NCBI GenBank assembly: GCA_946184125.1
Contig: CAMHEL010000006.1
Coordinates: 1-61,412, forward strand
Direction: 5' to 3'
Source of the DNA: an uncultured Prevotellaceae bacterium
GTDB taxonomy: Bacteria > Bacteroidota > Bacteroidia > Bacteroidales > Bacteroidaceae
Length of the DNA stretch: 61,412 bases
Both the position numbers and the translations under genes were made by a program. The notes under the pieces are model-generated. The model made no database searches and was not told where the DNA came from. It saw nothing but the letters and a program-made list of their open reading frames with translations. The first letter of the stretch is position 1; the number at the start of each line of letters is the position of its first letter. Of the stretch, positions 1 through 7,861 are shown in pieces.

Positions 1-18
1 TGATATGGTTGGCTATGC

Positions 19-699
19 CTATTGTTCCTCGTCTTCTGCTGTCTCTTCCCTTCTTAGCGAGGCGCCGTATTCGCTGATAAACCAGTCCATTTCCTCCGAA
101 ACGCTCACGATTTGACCATCGGGGTAATAAAACCTGAAGTCGTCGATGAGCCATTTCCCCTCTTCGAAGTTGAGCTTGAGCTCCACTTTCTGCCCCTGCT
201 CATAGTTGGCGATTTCGAAGTTGACAAGCACCAGGGCAGAGTCGGGTGAGATACGGTAGGCCTTCATCACACTGTCGCCCAGCACTCGGACGGTGTCGCC
301 CATAAGCCCTTTGAAGCTGAAGGTGCGGAAAGTGGTGTCGGCGCGTTCAGAGCCATTGGCCACCACATTGTCGCAGAGCGTGCGCAAGACATTGACACGG
401 CGCGACCAGTTGCGGCCGCCGACATGGTTCCTGCCACTCATGAACTCCTCGGCGATGAGCCGCTCCGCCACCTTGCACACCACGGCCTGCGAATGCGTCT
501 TCTCATAAGCCGCCAGCGAATCACGGTGCGCACGGTCCATGGCAACAGCACGGGCAACCTCCAACTGACGTGCACGGCGAAGGGAGTCGCGCTGAGCACG
601 CTCCTGGGCCTCAGCCTCACGCTCCTTATCGTAGAAATAGTAACCGGCACCAGCACATGCAAGAACCAGAATGGTGACGATAATCAGTGCTTTTCTCAT
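19..699 (-). CDS. Hypothetical membrane-anchored protein with N-terminal coiled coil
   Basis: The 226-residue product starts with a hydrophobic segment (about residues 4-22) preceded by MRK, so it is either anchored in the inner membrane or secreted. Residues 24-75 are rich in Ala, Arg, Glu and Asp-Ser-Leu and look like a coiled coil. The C-terminal half (about 110-215) alternates polar and hydrophobic residues in a beta-rich pattern ending in a GKWLIDDFRFYYPDG stretch, which resembles DUF3828-like domains; this assignment is tentative. It lies 25 bp downstream of the small lipoprotein gene at 725-1108 on the same strand, so the two probably form one transcript. No catalytic motif was recognised. 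The frame is open with good codon usage, so it is a real gene, but its function is unknown. Confidence 0.75.
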   Translation of the reverse strand: MRKALIIVTILVLACAGAGYYFYDKEREAEAQERAQRDSLRRARQLEVARAVAMDRAHRDSLAAYEKTHSQAVVCKVAERLIAEEFMSGRNHVGGRNWSRRVNVLRTLCDNVVANGSERADTTFRTFSFKGLMGDTVRVLGDSVMKAYRISPDSALVLVNFEIANYEQGQKVELKLNFEEGKWLIDDFRFYYPDGQIVSVSEEMDWFISEYGASLRREETAEDEEQ

Positions 700-724
700 T
701 TCTCTTTCTATAAAAAGGTGTATC

Positions 725-1108
725 CTATTTGTTTTGGCCCACTATACGGTCAGTGAGGGCATAAAACTCCTCAGCAAGGGGCTTGTAACGGAGAGCAAAC
801 GTATCGAGCGACATCGGAGCACCCGACTCGTCGAAGGCTTGAAGGGTGTCGGCAGAAGAGTACATCGTATAAGCGGGGGTGCCATTGTCGTGGTAAATCG
901 TAAAAGAGGTCAGAAGACCGTTCTCAGCTGTAAGACACCAGCGGGCGGTGTCGTCGCTCCACACCTCACCACTGAAGGGGTGCCCATCGACATAAGCTTT
1001 CGTGTCGACAAACTCCACCTCGCTCATCGTGACCTTCTTGTCGCCGCAACCCAAAAGGAAGAGAGACAATAGTCCCACTGTAACAATGTTCCGTAAGTGC
1101 ATTTCCAA
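725..1108 (-). CDS. Small lipoprotein, unknown function
   Basis: This 127-residue protein begins with a short charged N-terminus, a hydrophobic core and a lipobox ending LFLLGC at about residue 21, typical of a lipid-anchored envelope protein. A second Met two codons in (MHLRN) is an equally plausible start, at 1102. The mature part has one MORN-like patch (FTIYHDNGTPAYTMY), a motif common in Bacteroidetes lipoproteins, but only a single copy. It is the first gene of a probable two-gene unit with the coiled-coil protein at 19-699. A -7-like box (TATCTTTG) lies upstream on the minus strand at 1163-1170. The lipoprotein assignment is solid; its role is unknown. Confidence 0.75.
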   Translation of the reverse strand: MEMHLRNIVTVGLLSLFLLGCGDKKVTMSEVEFVDTKAYVDGHPFSGEVWSDDTARWCLTAENGLLTSFTIYHDNGTPAYTMYSSADTLQAFDESGAPMSLDTFALRYKPLAEEFYALTDRIVGQNK

Positions 1109-1162
1109 TCAATTATTGACAGAGAGCAGATTAGCTCCACTCCTCGTTTCGAATATAATATG

Positions 1163-1170
1163 CAAAGATA
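1163..1170 (-). promoter_or_regulatory. Bacteroidetes -7 box upstream of the lipoprotein gene
   Basis: On the minus strand this reads TATCTTTG, a match to the TAnnTTTG consensus, 55 bp upstream of the gene that starts at 1108. No TTG was found at the usual 19-21 bp spacing, so only half of the promoter is visible. Confidence 0.45.
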
Positions 1171-1278
1171 ACACTTTTTTGCTATACTTGTTGCCTTTTT
1201 GTCGGAAAAATTAATGTAGGCACAAAAAAAACAGGCAACCACTTTAACATGGATGCCTGTATTTGATGCTCATTTCGG

Positions 1279-1491
1279 TTATTCCTTGTTGAGTAGCTCC
1301 TTGCTGTAGAGCTGGAAGAAATCGTAACCGAGAATCCTGGAAATCCTCAAAAGGTCGTTCGTGTCGATGGATTTCTTTGAAAATATCTTGTAGACGTTAG
1401 TACGGCTGCAAGACAATTCGCCGGCAAACCATACCACCGATTTGCGCCTTTGTTTCAATGTCTGTTTGATCAATTCACCAATGTGTACCAA
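1279..1491 (-). CDS. Small XRE-like helix-turn-helix protein, TTG start
   Basis: The 70-residue product is almost entirely one helix-turn-helix domain: a first helix (about 4-14), a turn-recognition pair around SCSRTNVYKIFSKKSIDTND (24-43) and a final helix ending GYDFFQLYSKEL. This resembles a family of short Cro/XRE proteins seen singly in Bacteroidetes genomes. The start must be TTG at 1491, because an in-frame TGA lies two codons upstream and there is no internal ATG. It sits beside the orphan phage portal gene on the opposite strand, which could mean that both are prophage debris, but a chromosomal regulator is equally possible. Targets are unknown. Confidence 0.6.
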   Translation of the reverse strand: MVHIGELIKQTLKQRRKSVVWFAGELSCSRTNVYKIFSKKSIDTNDLLRISRILGYDFFQLYSKELLNKE

Positions 1492-1892
1492 ATCTCAAAA
1501 TGTTAATGGTTAATGAAAAAATGAAGCGGAAATGACCCAACCTCTTTCTTTTTTTGGCAAAATTAGTGATTAAAACGACAAATTGCACAAAAAAAATGTT
1601 AAAAAAAACGGAGTGCAAACCGATAGGCGACAAACATGGAAGAATCAACCTGCACACCTTTAAATTATTACAATAACACATCTTATACATCCGATTCGAA
1701 GGAAAAAGAAGAAGAATAGCAGCTGTCATTTGTTGAATGTTTTTTTCAAGACAAAAGAAACGGCAGTCGTCTCTACTGCTATAATGCATAATCACAAACC
1801 TGTAATTCCCCTCCTCATCCTCCATCCATACGAAAATGCCATGCTTTTGTGCCAATCGCTATATATTTTTGCACTCCACAAAGAGCAGAGAT
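1492..1892. other. Intergenic region between the XRE gene and the portal remnant
   Basis: About 400 bp that is AT-rich around 1500-1620. A minus-strand open frame of 126 codons spans 1475-1855, but it runs through A/T tracts, has poor composition and resembles no family I know, so it is not called. A TATTTTTG box at 1864-1871 precedes the portal start. I see no other supported element. Confidence 0.4.
1864..1871 (+). promoter_or_regulatory. -7-like box upstream of the portal remnant
   Basis: TATTTTTG matches TAnnTTTG, 21 bp before the ATG at 1893. The nearest TTG is only about 14 bp upstream, closer than the usual 19-21 bp, so promoter function is uncertain. Confidence 0.3.
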
Positions 1893-3313
1893 ATGAACAG
1901 ATACAGAAAAGACCATGCGCTCCTGCTGGAGGCCAGGGCGCAATGGGAAAACCTCGCCTCCTACCGACAGCAGCGCGACAGATGCAAACGCTATTGCTAT
2001 GGCGACCAATGGGGCGACCAAATCATGGTCGATGGGAAATGGGTGCGCGAGGAACAGTACATCAGAAACCATGGCAGCGAACCCCTAAAGAACAACCTCA
2101 TACGGCGTATGGTGAAACAGGTGCTGGGACTGTACCGCTCACGGCAGCAACCCGTAAGGATAACCGGCACCGACAAAACTTCTGCACGGCGGCTGGCACG
2201 CCAACTGCGCGAGGTGCAAGCCTACAACAGTGCGGAGGAAGTCAACGCACGCGCCCTCGAGGAATTCCTCATATCGGGTCTGGTGGTGCAGAAGAAGAGC
2301 TACGGGTGGAGAAACGGACACACCGGATGCTGGACGGACAATGTGCCGGCAGCCAACTTCTTCGTCGACTCACGCACGGGCGACTGCCGGGGGTGGGACA
2401 TCGGAAGCATCGGCGAAATACACGACATGCGCTTCGACGAGCTTTGCGAAAAATTCGCGCAGGATGCCGACGACTTGCAGACCCTCAGCGACATCTACAC
2501 GCCCACCGACTACCGCGACCGTGTGCGTGAGATGGTGACCGACTTCGGTAGCATGTCGCCCGTCGCCGAACATTTCTTCTGCCCTGCCTCTCCCCTACTG
2601 TGCCGGGTGTATGAGGTGTGGCATGTCGAGCGGTGCCAGGGTTTCCTGTGCCATGACCAAAGCGAGGGAAGACTGATATGGGCCAATCCCGATGACCACG
2701 ACTTGCTTGCAAGGTCAGCCAACAAGCAATGGACCACCGCCACCGAGTGGCACTACTATTACCTGACACCCTTCGGCGATGTGCTGGCCGAGGGTGTCAC
2801 GCCCTACGCTCACCACAGCCACCCCTATGTGATGAAGGCATACCCCTTCATCGACGGCGAAATCCACTCGTTCGTGGCCGACATCATCGACCAACAACGA
2901 TACACCAACCGGCTCATCACCCTCTACGACTGGGTGATGCGCTCATCGGCGAAAGGGGTGCTCCTCGTGCCAGAGGAATGCCTCGCTGAGGGGTCGAATG
3001 GGCACGCTTCAATGGCGTCATACCCATCAGGACATGCGGAGGCGGCATGATGCCTCATCAAGTGTCGGCAAATGCTGTCAACATCGGCATCAACGAATTG
3101 CTGCAGACACAGCTGCACTTCATGGAGGACATCTCGGGCGTCACGGGAGCATTGCAGGGGAAAATGGAAAGCGCTGGGGTCAGCGGAAAACTGTATGAGC
3201 AACAGACGCAAAACGCCACGCTCTCACAACTCGACCTGCTCGACACCTTCACCACCTTCATCCAGGAAGGCCAGAAAAAAGATGTCAGCAACATCAGGCA
3301 GTTCGGGGCGTAG
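1893..3313 (+). pseudogene. Orphan phage portal protein (P22-like), frameshifted
   Basis: The first frame (1893-3050) encodes a portal-type N-terminus and core: MNRYRKDHALL, a YGDQWGDQI segment near residue 36, then the long alpha/beta core up to EECLAEG. From about 2990 the continuation switches to the -1 frame (EWARFNGVIPIRT, then MMPHQVSANAVN from 3047) and ends at 3313. The switch falls in a run of four G (2990-2993); a fifth G would restore one frame of about 474 residues. Portal proteins form the dodecameric DNA channel of tailed-phage capsids. No terminase, capsid or tail gene flanks it: upstream is a regulator and downstream are repeats. A single-base sequencing error or a real decay mutation are both possible; the slip site is not a canonical frameshift heptamer. 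Confidence 0.75.
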
Positions 3314-3319
3314 ATTTTT

Positions 3320-3475
3320 TAGGAGTTTAGGAGTTTGGTAGTTTAGGAGTTTAGACAGATGATTTGTGGGATTAGGAGAGTTCTTGAGTTTAGGAGTTTG
3401 GTAGTTTAGGAGTTTAGACAGATGATTTGTGGGATTGAGAGAGTTCTTGAGTTTTGGAGTTTAGACAGATACTTT
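3320..3475. repeat. Low-complexity TTAGGAGTTTGGTAG-type repeats
   Basis: Several imperfect copies of a phrase containing ttaggagtttggtag and ttagacagatgatttg follow the portal remnant. The same phrase recurs near 3978-4010 and 12540-12660, always in the space after a gene. It has no coding potential that I trust. Confidence 0.75.
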
Positions 3476-3662
3476 AAGGATTGCAAAAGAAATCCCTCCG
3501 CATCAAATGTAGGGTCTTAGCTCGTCTAAGACCGCTGCACCATGATGCTAACTATTTCGGTCTTTAACGAGCTAAGACCCTACGGGTAAGTTCGAAAATC
3601 ATCCATTTAGAAGCACATAGCCTAAAGTCTAACGCCTAGCGTCTAAAGTCTAAAGTCTAAAG
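3458..3662. repeat. Long-hairpin repeat element, copy 1
   Basis: A unit of about 205 bp that recurs 531 bp downstream. Its core is a 17-bp perfect inverted repeat (3509-3525 with 3567-3583, arms built on tagggtcttagctcgt) and an inner pair aagaccg/cggtctt (3528-3534 with 3558-3564), giving an extended stem of about 25 bp around a loop of about 23 nt. The right edge runs into the tctaaag heptads. Confidence 0.8.
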
Positions 3663-3700
3663 TCTAAAGTCTAAAGTCTAAAGTCTAAAACTAATCACAA
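3640..3700. repeat. Heptad tandem repeat (TCTAAAG)
   Basis: A 7-bp unit, tctaaag, is repeated about eight times in a row. The same heptad and its variants (tctagcg, cctaaag) recur at 4150-4195 and 12775-13050. Confidence 0.85.
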
Positions 3701-3765
3701 CTCTCAACCCTCAACTCTCAACCCTCAACTCTAAACCCTCAACTCTAAACCCTCAACTTTAAAAA
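3701..3765. repeat. Short tandem repeat (CTCAACCCTCAACTCT type)
   Basis: Alternating ctctcaaccctcaa and ctctaaaccctcaa units are repeated about four times. The composition differs from that of the neighbouring heptads. Confidence 0.75.
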
Positions 3766-3880
3766 AAGTGAGCGAAAGCAACGGCGGCCTGAAAGGCCAA
3801 CACGCTCTCAGCCCAGGGCAACGCCCTGGGTTTTTAATCGAGAGAAACAATGTCGCCCCGAAGGGGCATAAGCTTCTGAT
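3766..3880. repeat. Triple-palindrome intergenic element (GRCPGL type)
   Basis: Three consecutive GC-rich palindromes are visible: ggcctgaaaggcc (3786-3798), cccagggcaacgccctggg (3812-3830) and gccccgaaggggc (3855-3867). Read on the minus strand the element contains the peptide phrase NPGRCPGL, which I recall from many dubious small ORFs annotated in Bacteroidetes. That supports a dispersed structured repeat rather than a gene. Confidence 0.65.
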
Positions 3881-3988
3881 TATAAAGTTTTTAACTATTC
3901 TGAAATAGCTCGGCAATTCAGACAATACCTTCGTGGATTCTGGCCGAAGACTTACACCTAAATTCTAAAGTCTTTCTTGGAGTTTAAG

Positions 3989-4193
3989 AGTTTAGACAGA
4001 TGCTTTGAGAATTGCAAAAGAAATCCCTCCGCATGAAATGTAGGGTCTTAGCTCGTCTAAGACCGCTGCACAATGATGCTAACTATTTCGGTCTTTAACG
4101 AGCTATGACCCTACGGGTAAGTTCGAAAATCATCCATTTAGAAGCACATAGCCTAAAGTCTAACGCCTAGCGTCTAAAGCCTAAAGTCTAAAT
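3989..4193. repeat. Long-hairpin repeat element, copy 2
   Basis: Near-identical second copy of the unit at 3458-3662, including its flanking agtttagacagat and tctaaag edges. The hairpin arms are 4040-4056 and 4098-4114 with one mismatch (gctatgac for gctaagac). It ends immediately before the stop codon of the GHMP kinase gene. Confidence 0.8.
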
Positions 4194-4200
4194 CCTCTTC

Positions 4201-5388
4201 TTAGAGGAAATCCACTCCGTTGCTGGTGTTGCAGAAGAACACCTTGAAAGAGTCCTTGTACTGCGGGAAGACCTTGAGGTATTCCTCGGTGACGAATTTG
4301 CGGATGCTCTCCTCGCGGGCGGGGTCGACGAGGGCGATGCATGCCCCCTTGAAGCCGGCACCACTGAAGCGACCGCCGTAGATACCCTCGGTGCGACGCA
4401 TGATTTTGTAAATCTCGATGAGTTCGGGCGAACCGCACTCATAGTTGTTCATCGAACTCTCGCAGCTCTCGAAGATGAGTTTTCCGAAGGCGTTGATGTC
4501 GCCTTTCTGCCATGCCTCGACGCCTGCTTCCACACGGTCGCACTCGGAATAGAAGTGGCGGGCACGCTTGGCGAAACGCTCCGGCATGCGCTCACAGTAT
4601 TTCTCGAAAAGCTCCTCGGGCACATCATGAAGGCGGGTGTCCTGCATCTCCTTGAGCGGGATGTTCTCATAAGCCTGCAGAATCCATGCCGCCGTCTTGC
4701 ACTCCGAAACGCGGAGGTTGTAGTCGGTGCCCGTGAGCTTGCGTGTCACGCCCGAGAAGAAGATGCCGATTTTGAAGGGAAGGGGCTGGGTGCCATCGCC
4801 GAACTGCAGGATTTTGTAATCCGACGTCTCGGTGTCGAGATAGAGCAACTTCTCCGACTCGCAGAGCACGACGCAAGCCTGGTCGAGGATACCATTGTTG
4901 AGACCCACATAGTTGCGCTCAGCCATGGAGGCGTATTTGATGACCTGCAGTTTATCGAGACCGAGGCCGTTGACTTTGTCGAGGGCCTTGACGAAACCGC
5001 AGAGCAAGGCTGCCGACGACGACAGGCCGCCAATGGGCATGGAACCTTTCACCACACCACGGATGCCCTTCTGCAACTGGAAGTCCTGCTGAAGCGACCA
5101 TACGGCGCCACGGAGGTAGTCGCCCCAGTTGTTCTGCTTCGAGTCGATTTCACGGCGCACATTGAAGGTCATGAGGCCTTCGAAGGACAGAGAGCACATC
5201 TCCACCTTTCCCGTGTCGGTGGCAGAGAAGAGGAACTCTATTCCGCTGTCGAAGGCGAAGCCGCTCACGAGGCCATGCTGGTGGTCGACATGAGCACCGA
5301 GAGGACAGATGCGGTAGGGTGAGAAAAGCTGATAAAGAGCGTCGCCCTTGCCGAAGAAGGTGCGGTAGGCTTGAAAAAGGTCTAACAT
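4201..5388 (-). CDS. GHMP sugar kinase, galacturonokinase/galactokinase-like
   Basis: The 395-residue protein has the GHMP kinase plan. An N-terminal sugar-binding segment reads SPYRICPLGAHVDHQHG (about 23-39), the ATP-binding glycine/serine loop is PIGGLSSSAAL (about 118-128), and the C-terminal motif is GGRFSGAGFKGACIAL (about 337-352). Ordinary galactokinases have GRVNLIGEHTDYN at the first site. The version here, with CPLGAH-DHQ, NGILDQ, YNLRVSECK and NYECGSPEL, is much closer to plant galacturonokinase as I remember it. It would phosphorylate the anomeric hydroxyl of a galactose-type sugar; galacturonate is an inference. The start at 5388 was chosen because the 51 extra codons upstream are not family-like. 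A -7 box lies at 5428-5435. It is monocistronic, with a repeat element abutting its 3' end. Confidence 0.85.
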   Translation of the reverse strand: MLDLFQAYRTFFGKGDALYQLFSPYRICPLGAHVDHQHGLVSGFAFDSGIEFLFSATDTGKVEMCSLSFEGLMTFNVRREIDSKQNNWGDYLRGAVWSLQQDFQLQKGIRGVVKGSMPIGGLSSSAALLCGFVKALDKVNGLGLDKLQVIKYASMAERNYVGLNNGILDQACVVLCESEKLLYLDTETSDYKILQFGDGTQPLPFKIGIFFSGVTRKLTGTDYNLRVSECKTAAWILQAYENIPLKEMQDTRLHDVPEELFEKYCERMPERFAKRARHFYSECDRVEAGVEAWQKGDINAFGKLIFESCESSMNNYECGSPELIEIYKIMRRTEGIYGGRFSGAGFKGACIALVDPAREESIRKFVTEEYLKVFPQYKDSFKVFFCNTSNGVDFL

Positions 5389-5427
5389 ATTGATTGTTTC
5401 TATTTTATTTGTATTTGGATTGAGCTG

Positions 5428-5435
5428 CAAAAGTA
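5428..5435 (-). promoter_or_regulatory. -7 box for the GHMP kinase gene
   Basis: The minus strand reads TACTTTTG, a TAnnTTTG match, about 40 bp before the chosen start codon. This supports the start at 5388 over the longer open frame, whose start would lie upstream of the box. No well-spaced TTG was seen. Confidence 0.45.
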
Positions 5436-5522
5436 GCACATTTTTTTGAGATAAAGCCCCAAAAAGCAAAAAAAAGTTTCCGAAGCCGTATGCGGCGACT
5501 TGCCATCGTGTGGGCAAGGCCT

Positions 5523-7613
5523 TCATCGCAGCTCTTTCCACTCAGGAGGCGTCACACCGAGCAGATGCCTGACGAAGAAGTCGAAGCGCTTGTGCTCGCC
5601 ATAGCGCTCACCCATGGTGTGGTGGACGCCTGGCAGCACCACCAGTTCGAAGTCTTTCCCCGCGTTGACCAACGCATTGACCAATTGGTAGGTGCTTGAG
5701 GGGTCGACATTGTCGTCCAGTTCCCCGACAACGAGCATGAGGGGCCGTTCGAGTTTGGCGGCATGATAGACGTTGCTGCTCTCTACGTAAGACGAATCGA
5801 CCGGATAGCCCATCCACTGCTCGTTCCACCATATCTTGTCCATGCGGTTGTCGTGACAGCCACACGCGCTGTAGGCCGCCTTGTAGAAGTCGCCGTGGAG
5901 GAGCACCGCAGTGGTGCTCTCCTGTCCACCCGCCGAGGCGCCGAAGATGCCCACACGTTCTGCGTCCATGTAGGGATAGCGCTCGGCGGCGGCCTTTATC
6001 CACAGGATGCGGTCGGGAAGGCCGGCATCCTTGAGGTTCTTGTAGCACACCTCCTCAAACTGCTTCCCGCGCCAACTGGTGCCCATCGCATCGAGCTGCA
6101 CCACGATGAAGCCGAGGTCGGCCAGGGCGGTCATGTTGTGGTTGTAGGGGGTGAAGGATTTCGGGGTGTAGGCACTTCCCGGCCCCGAATAGATATACTC
6201 GATGACGGGATAGCGCTTTGTGGGGTCGAAATTGGTGGGTTTCTGAATGATGCCCCACATATCGGTCTTCCCATCGCGGCCCTTGGCGACGAACACCTCG
6301 GGGGCTTGCCAGCCATTGGCGATGAGCGCACTGATGTCGGCCGTCTCGATGGTGGCGACGCACTGTCCATCGGCCGCACTACGCAGTTCGGTAACGGGGG
6401 CCTTGTCTACACGCGACCAAGTGTCGACCAGGTAGGTGAAGTCCTTCGAGAAGCGCGCCTCATGATGCCCGTCGCCCGGCGTGAGGCACAGCATGTTCTT
6501 CCCATCCATGCCAATGCGGTAGTAATGCACCTGATAGGGGTCCTCACCCTTCTCCACGCCACTGGCGGCGAAGAAGATGACGCCGGCATCCTCATCCACC
6601 TTCAGCACACGGCGCACGCACCATGCCCCCTTGGTGATTTGCCTGACCACCTTGCCCGTGGTCATGTCGTAGAGGTAGAGGTGGTTCCAGTTGTCGCGCT
6701 CGCTCATCCAGATGAGCCGCTTCCCGTCTTTCAGGTCGTGGCGGAACATCCTCGAGTAGTTGACGAAAGTGGGTGCCGTCTCCTCCACCACGGTGCGCAT
6801 GCTGCCGGTGGTGGCATTCATGGCGAGCACGCGGTAAACCTTGTGTCCCCGCTCATTGTATTCCATGGTGACCTCGCTGCCGTCACGGCTCCATGCGAAG
6901 GAGCCGAGGTCGTATTGCCTGGGGCACAGGTCGGTGCTGCCGACAATCGACGCCCCGCTCTCCACATCGATAATCACCGGGGTGCGCTGTGGCAAGGCAT
7001 CGCCAGGCTTGGCGTATTCCTGCCGGTGCAGAAGGGGCTGCAACTGGTCGCTGGGGGAACTCTCGACGTAATAGACGTAGCGTTTCTCGACAGGCTGGCG
7101 CTTGCAGACGAAAAGGCGGCGGCTGTCGGGCGACCACAGCAGGCGGTTGGAATAGTAGAGGCCGATGGTGCCATCCTGGGTGAGCACACGGCGCTCGCTG
7201 TAGGGGCTGCCTGCATGGTGCACCACCACATTGTGCTCCTCTATCCAGGCCTCCCAACGGCCGTCGGGCGAGAGGACGGGATAACTGTCGCGCTCCTCGT
7301 CCACCTCCATCCAGTGACGTTCCACCTTCCTGCCAAACTGCGGCTTCCGCTCCTCACGCGGGGGTGGCGGCACTTCTTTCTGCGTGCGTGTGTCGGCATC
7401 ATATTCATAATACTGCCGCCCCGCATCGGTGTCGGTGTAATAGGAGAAGGTGTGGGTGCTGTCTTTCCATGCCACTTCGTGTGCCCAATGCCGCACATGG
7501 GTGGCATTCAACTTGTCGTAGAGGGAATAGGCGCGACGATAGTCGGATATGGTGCCCTGGGCAGCGGCACTCAGGCTGAGGGTGGAAAATAATAGGATGA
7601 TCGGGAGTTTCAT
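5523..7613 (-). CDS. S9 family prolyl/dipeptidyl peptidase (DPP-IV-like)
   Basis: The 696-residue exported serine peptidase starts with a signal peptide (MKLPIILLFSTLSLSAAAQG), which fixes the start at 7613; the longer open frame upstream lacks one. Residues about 60-430 form the DPP-IV type beta-propeller (repeated blades such as VLSPDGRWEAWIEEHNVVV). The C-terminal alpha/beta hydrolase carries the nucleophile motif GIFGASAGG (about 555-563), the acid in GELDDNVDP (about 634) and the His in VHHTMG (about 665), so the triad is complete. It would release dipeptides from peptides in the periplasm, feeding the peptide-based metabolism typical of Prevotella and relatives. The gene is divergent from the type IX secreted protein gene, and both have TATCTTTG boxes in the shared intergenic space. 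Confidence 0.92.
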   Translation of the reverse strand: MKLPIILLFSTLSLSAAAQGTISDYRRAYSLYDKLNATHVRHWAHEVAWKDSTHTFSYYTDTDAGRQYYEYDADTRTQKEVPPPPREERKPQFGRKVERHWMEVDEERDSYPVLSPDGRWEAWIEEHNVVVHHAGSPYSERRVLTQDGTIGLYYSNRLLWSPDSRRLFVCKRQPVEKRYVYYVESSPSDQLQPLLHRQEYAKPGDALPQRTPVIIDVESGASIVGSTDLCPRQYDLGSFAWSRDGSEVTMEYNERGHKVYRVLAMNATTGSMRTVVEETAPTFVNYSRMFRHDLKDGKRLIWMSERDNWNHLYLYDMTTGKVVRQITKGAWCVRRVLKVDEDAGVIFFAASGVEKGEDPYQVHYYRIGMDGKNMLCLTPGDGHHEARFSKDFTYLVDTWSRVDKAPVTELRSAADGQCVATIETADISALIANGWQAPEVFVAKGRDGKTDMWGIIQKPTNFDPTKRYPVIEYIYSGPGSAYTPKSFTPYNHNMTALADLGFIVVQLDAMGTSWRGKQFEEVCYKNLKDAGLPDRILWIKAAAERYPYMDAERVGIFGASAGGQESTTAVLLHGDFYKAAYSACGCHDNRMDKIWWNEQWMGYPVDSSYVESSNVYHAAKLERPLMLVVGELDDNVDPSSTYQLVNALVNAGKDFELVVLPGVHHTMGERYGEHKRFDFFVRHLLGVTPPEWKELR

Positions 7614-7679
7614 GGAGTTATTGAGTTGGTGGTACATCATTTTGGTTGGTTGGTAAATAGCAAATGGTTTGTTTGCGTG

Positions 7680-7687
7680 CAAAGATA
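7680..7687 (-). promoter_or_regulatory. -7 box for the S9 peptidase gene
   Basis: The minus strand reads TATCTTTG, 67 bp before the start codon. A TTG sits 17 bp further upstream, slightly short of the usual 19-21 bp. Confidence 0.5.
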
Positions 7688-7805
7688 CAAAAGGATTGTC
7701 AAACCAACGGCCGTTTGCATGGCCATTTTTGCAGATGATGCACATTTCCATGCCTGCACCGATGGTTTTTTCATCAAAAGACAATAATCTTTTGGCGAAA
7801 AACGT

Positions 7806-7813
7806 TATCTTTG
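7806..7813 (+). promoter_or_regulatory. -7 box for the type IX secreted protein gene
   Basis: TATCTTTG lies 48 bp before the ATG at 7862. No TTG was found at the standard spacing. Confidence 0.5.
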
Positions 7814-7861
7814 CACATACAAAGATAAGATGCACCGCATCGCCATCAAAACGAAGAAGAA

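Noticed and set aside
1475..1855. 126-codon minus-strand frame upstream of the XRE gene
   Set aside because: It crosses A/T tracts, has no recognisable domain and overlaps the XRE start region in another frame.
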